From Cladosporium sp. IMV 00045 (Eukaryota > Ascomycota > Dothideomycetes > Cladosporiales > Cladosporiaceae): a stretch of DNA of 35,862 nucleotides. Shown one piece after another: positions 28,943 to 35,862 of the stretch; within the stretch, counting starts at the first letter, position 1, and each line of letters opens with the position of its first letter. Both the position numbers and the translations under genes were made by a program. The stretch lies in contig MSJI02000596.1 of the NCBI GenBank assembly GCA_001931905.2, forward strand, positions 1-35,862, read 5' to 3'. Under the pieces are notes generated by a model, which saw nothing but the letters and a program-made list of their open reading frames with translations, did no database searches and was not told the DNA's origin.

Positions 28943-29889
28943 GGTTGTTGTGTAGGGGGGGCTTGGGTGAGGGGTGGTAGAATGATGGGATGTGAAGGGG
29001 AGGGGAAGTGTAGATATGTTGTAGATCTATGTTTGTAATCATGTATAGTGGAGGAGACGATCGAGAGTGCGGAAATACGACGGCTTGCCTTCTCCTAGTC
29101 CCATCTGTTCTGCGCTCGGCAGATGGGAGGATTAGTGATGTTCAGACTACGGGAGTTTTGTGCCTAGGTTGGAGGTTGTGTGGAGGTGAAGTGGGGAGCT
29201 CTGGCAAAGCGGCGATAACGCTGGCCTGCCGGAGATCTTTTGACCGATGAGGGCGGATACATGTATGACGTATGCTGATGTGCATTTCTCGTCTTTTACA
29301 TGTATCATTTCAACACTGCTCGTTTCTGTGCGGTATACCTTACATGGAACACGATAGACGATACATGGATCGTACATTCAGATTTAGCATGTCCATGTGT
29401 TCAAGACAGCATCAGGCCTCAGGAGTGGCAAAAAGCTCGAAGATGGACTCACATCACAACGAGTCCAGGGTACAACCCATGCATACATGTATATATATTC
29501 TCTGAGCGAAAGACCTGTGGACGAAACCGAACAGTACCCCCGTAAATCCTACCTCCGTAGTGGCTAAGAATGCCATTGCAAACATGCCAATGCCATTACT
29601 ACACGCATCCAAAGGGACGAACGTCAATGACATGCTCAGATCGAAACATCCATGACGCTCCCATACGACTTCCCCGTCACGCGTTTGGCATGATGATATC
29701 ACTATTATTCCCATTGATCACCACCATATTATCACATTCTGTTTCGAGGAGGTAGAAATCTATATACTCTCTCTCAAAATCGTTTAGTTATTCAGAAACT
29801 CCGATTCCACTACATCTGTCTACAACATTGATCATTCTCCGACCAACAGCATCGAATCCTTCAATCGATCAATCAACCGCAACAGAACC
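28943..29889. promoter_or_regulatory. Divergent intergenic region with ACATGT palindromes
   Basis: About 950 bp between two divergent starts. It contains two perfect ATACATGTAT palindromes (29257-29266, 29483-29492) and a third TACATGTA (29297-29304). A TATATATA stretch follows the second decamer, and an AT-rich promoter-like segment lies at 29755-29780. Short ORFs only. Confidence 0.45.
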
Positions 29890-30264
29890 ATGCCACCCTT
29901 CACAACACCAACAACACTATCAACATCAACAATACGAACAACCACCTCCCTCTTCCGCACCCCCATCCGTCACCCACTCCTCTCCCGCCCCATCAGCACA
30001 ACCCCCCACCTCCGCGCTCCAACAGAAAACTACACCCCTCCCTCGAACCAGCCACCCAGCGCGCAAAAAGCCGGCAAATCCAACCTCCCCTCCGAAGACG
30101 AACAATCGTCCGCATCGAAGCACCCGGCGCCCAATTCCTCCGACGACCATCCCGCCAAACAACCCGATCCGCAGGCGGAGGTTGATCGGACGACAGGGTT
30201 TGGGAATGTTAAGGGCGGTGTGCCGGGTGGGAAGGAGGGGTTGGGGTGGAGGAGTGATAAGTAG
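29890..30264 (+). CDS. Small probable mitochondrial protein
   Basis: 124 aa, intronless. The N-terminus is rich in Thr, Ser and Arg without acidic residues (SLFRTPIRHPLLSRPISTTPHL), a typical mitochondrial presequence with a plausible processing site around SRPIS-TT. The remainder is hydrophilic and Pro/Ser/Lys-rich and ends in DHPAKQPDPQAEVDRTTGFG followed by a Gly-rich VKGGVPGGKEGLGWRSDK. This ending looks like a small fungal mitochondrial family I recall but cannot name; function unknown. Protein-coding reading is favoured by the presequence and the conserved-looking end. Confidence 0.65.
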   Translation: MPPFTTPTTLSTSTIRTTTSLFRTPIRHPLLSRPISTTPHLRAPTENYTPPSNQPPSAQKAGKSNLPSEDEQSSASKHPAPNSSDDHPAKQPDPQAEVDRTTGFGNVKGGVPGGKEGLGWRSDK

Positions 30265-30854
30265 TGATGGTATAGAGGCAGAAGTTGAGGTGTAGTGAGA
30301 GAAGCAATCGAGACATGATTCTGACGCAGTCTGCTTCTAAAGACGGAGTATAGGGCGTGGATGTATCAATCGTATTATTTCGAGACAAATGTTGGCCTGT
30401 TTTGAGGTTCTTCTCGTATCATGAATGGTTCTGATATCTCCGCATTCACTTGTATTTCTTTGAATAACCTGCAGACCAGGTGGGATTCCATCTGCCTGCG
30501 AATGAGAAGAGTTGGTATACTCCTACTTGTTCTAGTAACTACAACAAATAGATGCCGCACTCTGATTGCTCAGAAGAGGAATTCGTACTAACGGCTATCC
30601 ACGGTAAACCCCACCTACGCCACTTTTTGGAGCTTATCACAGATCACGATATATCAGGTAAGAATGAGGGGTTGATCCATGGAGACGCGCAAGATTAAAG
30701 AATTCGAGAAACGCAACTTCTCGTTCATATTTCTACGGAAATCCGTGGCTCATTGAAATATTTGCTTGACCATCGAATCGATACCAAAGAAACAAAATCC
30801 ATCTTGACTCCTCCCAGAAACGAAAGGCTTTCGGATAGCAACGACCAAAACACA
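30265..30854. promoter_or_regulatory. Spacer upstream of the alpha/beta hydrolase gene
   Basis: About 590 bp containing the 3' flank of the small mitochondrial protein gene and the promoter/leader of the hydrolase gene. The hydrolase frame is open back to 30753 but only from a TTG; the first ATG is at 30855. Nothing else seen. Confidence 0.4.
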
Positions 30855-32331
30855 ATGACATCCACCACGCTGCCCATCCACCCCTCCAAACCACAGTCAA
30901 ACACCGCCACCACCCCCCAAGACTACGAAACCTACCCCCTAGGCGACTTCACCCTCCAAGAAGGCACCACCCTCCCCTCCGCGCACATCGCCTACCTCAC
31001 CCTCGGCTCCCCCAGCAACCCAGCCATAATCTACCCAACCTGGTACTCCGGCCTGATATCCGACAACCTCTGGCTCATCGGCAAAGACAAAACCCTCAAC
31101 CCCGAAAACTTCTACATCATCATCCCCGCCCTCTTCGGCAACGGTCAATCCTCCTCGCCCAGCAATTGGAGCGGCGCGGGCAGCAAGCCGTTCCCGAACG
31201 TGCGGTTCTACGATAACGTGCGCGCGCAGCATCTTCTGGTTACGAAGCATTTGGGCGTCAAGCGTGCGCGCGCGGTTGTGGGGTGGAGTATGGGCGCGGG
31301 CCAGACGTACCAGTGGGCCACGCAGTTTCCTGGTTTTGTTGAGTTGATTGCGCCTTTTTGTGGTTCGGCCAGGACGAGTTTGCACAATAGAGTGTTTTTG
31401 GAGGGCGTCAAAGCTGCGCTGCTGGGGGCGAGGGGGAAGGCTTCGAGGGGGGTTGGGGTTGCTGCTGAGGGGAAGGAGGGGTTTAGAGGGTGGGGAGAGG
31501 AGGAGAGGGAGGTTGGATTGAGGGCGCTGTGAGTTTGATGTGGTTCTTTCTTTCCTCTTGGGTTTGTTTGGTTGTGTTTGATCGACGGTTAATTCGTACT
31601 GTGTTGCTGCAGGCAGATGGGATGGCAAGAAGCTCTCGCTGACTTTCATTTTTCTTCCATCAGTGGCAGGGTCTATGCGGGCTGGGGCTTCTCGCAGGCA
31701 TTCTACCGTGAGAAACTCTACGAGAGCGTGCTCGGCTTCAAAGACCTGGAAGACTTTATGAAGAATTTCTGGGAGGCGTGGGCGTTGTCCAAAGGTGGGT
31801 GCATCAAAGCATAAAGTGCGAACCTTGCGAGACCCAGGACTTCTGACATGAAGGTATCCATATGAAGATCCGGAGAACATGCTCACGATGCTGTACACCT
31901 GGCAAACCGGAGACGTGTCGAACCAGGAGCCTTACAATGGCGACTTCGAAGCTGCGATGAAGGGAATCAAAGCTAAAGCGTTGGTCATGCCGGCCAAGAC
32001 GGATCTTTACTTTCGTGAGTTGTTGCACTTTTCTTTCGTGCATCACCCAACATGGTGAACAAGTGTTTGTTAACGATTCCTGTGCAACAGCTCCCGAGGA
32101 CTCTGAGATCGAGGTCAATAGCATGAGGCCTGGTATTGGCGAGCTCAAGGTCTTCCCGACGATTTGGGGACATTGGGCTGGTGGTGAGTAGAAACGTTCG
32201 CGGATGATATGATTGACCTAGCTGCTAATTTTTGTGTTCAAGGTCCTGGTGATAGTAAGGATGATGTCAAGTGGTTGGACGATAATCTTCGAGAGTTTTT
32301 CGCTAACAATCCAAGCGGTGGTACGAGTTGA
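30855..32331 (+). CDS. Homoserine O-acetyltransferase-like alpha/beta hydrolase
   Basis: 377 aa in five exons: 30855-31528, 31664-31794, 31868-32014, 32091-32183, 32243-32331. The nucleophile elbow is GWSMG (Ser145), the acid is Asp314 in PAKTDLYFPPED and the base is His345 in WGHWAGG, a complete triad. Early features (SAHIAYLTLGSP, NPENFYIIIPALFGNGQSSSPS) are typical of the MetX/homoserine acetyltransferase clan, which includes many fungal acyltransferases and hydrolases not involved in methionine. Two junctions have tempting alternative acceptors. I chose 31664, which gives GLRALGRVYAGWGFSQAFYR, and 31868, which gives LSKDPENMLTMLYTWQ; each has a CTGAC branch about 20 nt upstream. A Gly/Arg/Glu-rich stretch at residues 191-217 looks like an insertion. 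Substrate unknown. Confidence 0.88.
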
Positions 32332-35221
32332 GGGCAAGGGATCGTTCGGCGCCCTACCTGTCGATAGATTGGCAGTAGCTGGACATTCGTATAATCTGAC
32401 CGATAGCTGATAGTTTGTTGATAGTTCGCACGACGCACATGCAGAGACAGATTAAGCTTTGGTGATGTCCTTCTCGGACCGACATCAAGCTCGTTATCTG
32501 TTCTTGCGTGCTGCTTCAACGGTCGACGAGAATATTCGTCCCAATGACGTCTGTAGTTAGTCCGTATTGGCTTCCCAACCTTGTGACGATGAAAAGTTAT
32601 GTCAGAACAGCAACGTTGAGCGAATCAGCGTAGCACACCTGGTGTCAAACGCCCAGTTACCACAAGCAGACAGGACAACATCAATAATGTCGCACGGCCA
32701 ACGAGTGACAGCGTCATCACCGACTTTCACGGGTCTTGCAAAGGGCCCAGCTGGCCGGGGACCAGATGCCGTGACAGGGAGCTGCTGGTCTGCCCTGCCC
32801 TTGTCGGCTGTATGGGGTAGGCGAAGGTGGGTTGCGCAAGGTGGTACATGGTTGGTTTGTCGGGACCTCGGGGTCCAACTCCCCGTATGCATGTTACCAC
32901 GGCGGCTTGCGGCAGGGGAAGAAGCCTGGTTGTGGGAATAATCGGGGTTGCTCTGCTTTTACCGGTTTACGTGCCTCGGTGCATGCAATAATACTTGCAT
33001 CTTGTTCCACCGGTGGGTGGATGGTTCGCTGGCGAAGCAGGCAAGATCCTTTGTCTGCCGTGTCGGCGAGTACGAGATGCATACGAAGTGGAAATGGTCC
33101 GAGATGGGTAAATGGACGATGGTTTGAGAGGGGACTTTTCCGTTGAGATGCTTCGATGTTTGCTGAACAGCGCGGGGAAGTCACAGTATTGGCAGTATGG
33201 AGTCGACACACGTAATGCATGAAGTGGAATTGTAGGGTTGCTGGGGATTGATGAGCGAGAATCGATCATTCCGTCCAGGGTTTCCGGCAGTAGTGTTCGT
33301 ATGGCAGACCGACTTCTTCGAACAAGCTGGCTTAAGTTCGATAAATTGGATCCTTCGGCTACGCGTTGGTGCTACGATGTAGGGCACGGCAGAGGAGTGT
33401 TCCAAGATATGGAATTGGTCGGGATTCCGGTTCCGCCGATCCATTGCTTGGTGCATGTTCCTGCATCTGATAGCAGGGCTGTGTTTTCTCTGCGACGCAT
33501 GCCAAAGGGAAGGCCGAGAGGGCTAGAACTCGAGGCGAAGCAGCGACATTCGCGAAAGGGCCGAGTAGTTGGTCAAAAGCAGGTCGAGGCACTTTTGTGC
33601 AGGTTGGCATGACATTGCCAGGGTCATGATAGGTTGGGAAGATGCAAGCGAGCAAGACGCAGGCCACTCCGGCTCCTTCGATCCTTCGGGAGGCGCCTTT
33701 GGCGCTGTCCTCCCTGTCAAGGAGAGTCATGTCGTTACAAGTGTGCTGTTCTCTGTGCTTGTGTGTACAACTGTACCTGTATGTTCGGAGAGTCGGCGGG
33801 TCTTTGAGCGAGTGGCACTCACGGCACTGGAGGGTTTTGACTTTTGAGCCAATTGGCGGCAAAGGCCGTGGCAAGATGCGCCGACTACCGCGTACATGGC
33901 CATGGCGTCCGCCGCACCGGAGAGTTGGCAGGGATGTTTGGATGTCGAGGGGCTGGCCGATAAATTTTTCTGTGAAGTGGGGAAAATGTAGCAATGCCTC
34001 CTAGGGTAAATACTCGTTGAAGATCAGCTTTTAAGTAAATGATTTTTATCAGAATCTCAAGGTACCTATATGATAAACATGTTCTCCTGATCTTGTCGGT
34101 CTGTACGAACAGAATACGCCGTATATACGACATCGCCACAGTCGTTCTAGCCCATGCGGCAACACATGGCATGGTACTTTCCACTAGGAGCTGGGCGAGA
34201 ATGAATTGAACGGTACAGGAGCTGCTAGAGCAGCAACGGCGTGCATTCGGTAGCTCGGTACAACAGCAGACTAGCAGTAGTAGTAGATGGTAGATCGATC
34301 AACAAGCGATTATGGAGCTGTCACATCTGTCTCTGCGTTGCTTAGCATCATTCTTGCCCTCTGCATGCACTCTGCTTGTGGTTCTTTTTGGGCTGCACCG
34401 ATCCTGGGCTGCAGTGTATTTCATGCATTTTTGGACTTCACGGCCGCATTGGGCTCTGGACGACGAGTACTATTGGAGGGAATGGAGTCGATGGTTGGAC
34501 CAACAGCTCCTGCGTCCTCTCTTGACCAACGCTACCCGGGCAAACTAGCGAGGGTGGGCATCCACATCAGGTAGGAAGTATTCGTAGGGCCAATTCACGA
34601 TCAGGGAAGAGAGAGAGACTTTTGTACTACTTGGCCTTGTTGGCCCTCTGTTTCACTTCCGACACCCTGTCACATGCTGTCCCTTCCGTGCCTCTCCCTC
34701 TCTCGAGAAGTCAACCCGACCCCGCGTCACATTCATGCTACTATTCATGCAAGTGGTGAATAGCGGCCGCAGTAACAGTAATGATAGTGGGAGTAGTGGT
34801 GAGGAGTAGCAGTAGGAGTAGTAGTAGCTTGCCACAACTCTCGGTACCGTGCTCCGTCTACCTATCAGTTCCATCTCTCGCTTGTGGTCGACCTAGACCC
34901 CCTCCGAGTCTTCCTCCTACATACAACACCCTTCTCCCTGCCTCTTCCCTGTCTCTTCCTCCATCTTTCCCTCCAACCACTACTACCTCACTTACACACC
35001 ACTCCCCTCCTCCCCTCAACCCAGCCTAGACCCTACCTTTACCCAGGTCTGCCCGCGGAACCCGTACTTCACCCACACCCCACCCAACACGCCCGTTCGT
35101 TCGTTCGCCGCCATCCTTCCCGCAGCCCAACCTAGACTTCTTCCTTGAGTCGTCCGTCTGCTCTGTGGCTCTTCTCTCTTCTGCAGTCACCCAGTACCAC
35201 CACGCACACCAAACCGCCAGA
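32332..35221. other. 2.9-kb gene-free stretch upstream of pyrG
   Basis: No credible gene on either strand. The longest ORF (211 codons, 33359-33994, -) has no protein-like composition. From about 34260 there are AGT/GTA-rich microsatellite patches (34275-34290, 34785-34830). From 34840 to 35220 the + strand is strongly pyrimidine-rich, as in promoters and leaders of highly expressed fungal genes, so the last 400 bp is probably the pyrG promoter and leader. A direct repeat of ATTCATGC occurs near 34730-34750. Confidence 0.45.
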
Positions 35222-35862
35222 ATGCCTGCGACCATGCATTCCACCGCCTACCAGACCTACGCCGAGCGCTCAGAGGATCCCAACCTCACCCCTCTGTCTA
35301 CCTACCTCTTGCGCCTTATGCACCTGAAGCGCACAAACCTCTGTGTTTCCGCTGATGTCACCACCACAAACGAGCTGTTGAGCTTGGCCGAGGATGTTGG
35401 AGATCACATTTGCATTCTCAAGACCCACGCAGACATCATCTCCGACTTTAACGAAAAAACCATTCGAGGCCTCAACGAGCTGTCACGCCGCAAAAAGTTC
35501 ATTGTCTTTGAAGATCGCAAATTTGGCGACATTGGCAGTATGTTGAAGACTAGATTTCTCTAGCCAAAATTTACAAATCGCTAACCAAACATTTTCTCTT
35601 CCTACAGACACCGTTCAGCTTCAATACACAGCAGGCCCTCTGTCAATCGTGCGGTGGGCACCCATAGTCAACGCGCACATTTTCCCCGGTCCCGCCGTCA
35701 TCACCTCGCTCGCCGAAGCTGCTAAGCAAGCAATCAACGCCTTCAACACCTCCGTTTCCACCGACATCTCCGCCTCACCCACAACCAGCGCTCTCGGCTC
35801 CGGCGTCGACGATGATGACACCGAAAGAGAAGGATTGGCCAACGGCTCACTGGAAGACAAAG
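35222..35862 (+). CDS. pyrG: Orotidine-5'-phosphate decarboxylase, 3'-partial
   Basis: Final step of de novo UMP synthesis, converting OMP to UMP in the cytosol. Exons are 35222-35537 and 35608 to the window end; the 70-nt intron (gtatgt donor, GCTAAC branch, cctacag acceptor) splits the family signature between FEDRKFGDIG and NTVQLQYTAGP. Active-site residues visible are Lys67 (LKTH), Asp98, Lys100 and Asp103 (DRKFGD). The start MPATMHSTAYQTYAERSEDP is the usual fungal head; an in-frame upstream ATG at 35165 is less likely. After SIVRWAPIVNAHIFPGPAVITSLAEAAKQA the sequence enters a Ser/Asp/Glu-rich segment, matching the large insertion that filamentous ascomycete enzymes carry relative to yeast Ura3. 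The C-terminal half, with the phosphate-binding loop, is outside the window. Confidence 0.95.

Noticed and set aside
31613..31663. Extra exon sequence using the first acceptor in the hydrolase gene.
   Set aside because: The later acceptor has a CTGAC branch at 20 nt and a polypyrimidine tract, and restores GLRALGRVYAGW. The earlier one is kept only as a possible isoform.
33359..33994. A 211-codon minus-strand ORF in the gene-free region.
   Set aside because: Composition is Cys/Arg/Pro/His-rich without domain order, and the other strand is equally open.

Overview
The window is a stretch of nuclear chromosome from a filamentous ascomycete (Pezizomycotina), most likely a Dothideomycete. The evidence is short spliceosomal introns (about 47-270 nt) with GT...AG ends and CTGAC/CTAAC-like branch points, moderately GC-rich genes, and a gene set that is mostly family-recognisable as fungal (long-chain alcohol oxidase, UPF0303/Ybr137w-type, Hsp104, Mtw1, siderophore MFS, AA1-like secreted protein, pyrG). 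The class-level placement is an inference; nothing here fixes genus or species.

Layout. 1-2354 (+) is the 3' part of a peroxisomal long-chain alcohol oxidase, which converges on a UPF0303 protein (2524-3069, -). A 0.74-kb divergent spacer leads to a PAP2-type membrane phosphatase (3811-5240, +) and then a four-TM protein with a polyglutamine tract (6148-7410, +). A siderophore-type MFS transporter (8051-9981, -) has a 55-bp tandem duplication just behind its stop codon. Next come the kinetochore protein Mtw1/Mis12 (10674-11704, -) and, divergent from it, a BTB-like protein (12035-13306, +), which converges on Hsp104 (13654-16443, -). Hsp104 shares a 0.63-kb divergent promoter, with a heat-shock-element-like site, with a WDR8/WRAP73-type WD protein (17073-18698, +).

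A tRNA-Ile(AAU) lies at 19416-19489 (-). It is followed by a sparse region with a small acidic-tailed protein (20134-20628, -), two doubtful ORFs, and a secreted AA1-like (Alt a 1 fold) protein (21673-22264, -). A 2.2-kb stretch without a convincing gene precedes a 777-aa four-exon coiled-coil protein of unknown function (24508-27255, +). Then follow a flavin-reductase-like protein (27941-28942, -), a small probable mitochondrial protein (29890-30264, +), a five-exon homoserine-acetyltransferase-like alpha/beta hydrolase (30855-32331, +), a 2.9-kb gene-free stretch, and the start of orotidine-5'-phosphate decarboxylase (35222 to the window end, +).

The genes do not form an obvious pathway cluster. 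They look like ordinary core-chromosome housekeeping genes with a few lineage-variable genes (the secreted AA1-like protein, the siderophore transporter, the sparse 19.5-24.5 kb segment). I did not find a convincing undescribed multi-gene system. The better leads are individual: a PAP2 enzyme lacking two of the conserved motif-3 residues, a conserved but nameless coiled-coil protein, a small acidic-tailed protein, the secreted AA1-like candidate, and several short repeats and palindromes in spacers. Exon boundaries were derived by eye from reading frame, splice consensus and family fit, and have not been checked against transcripts.
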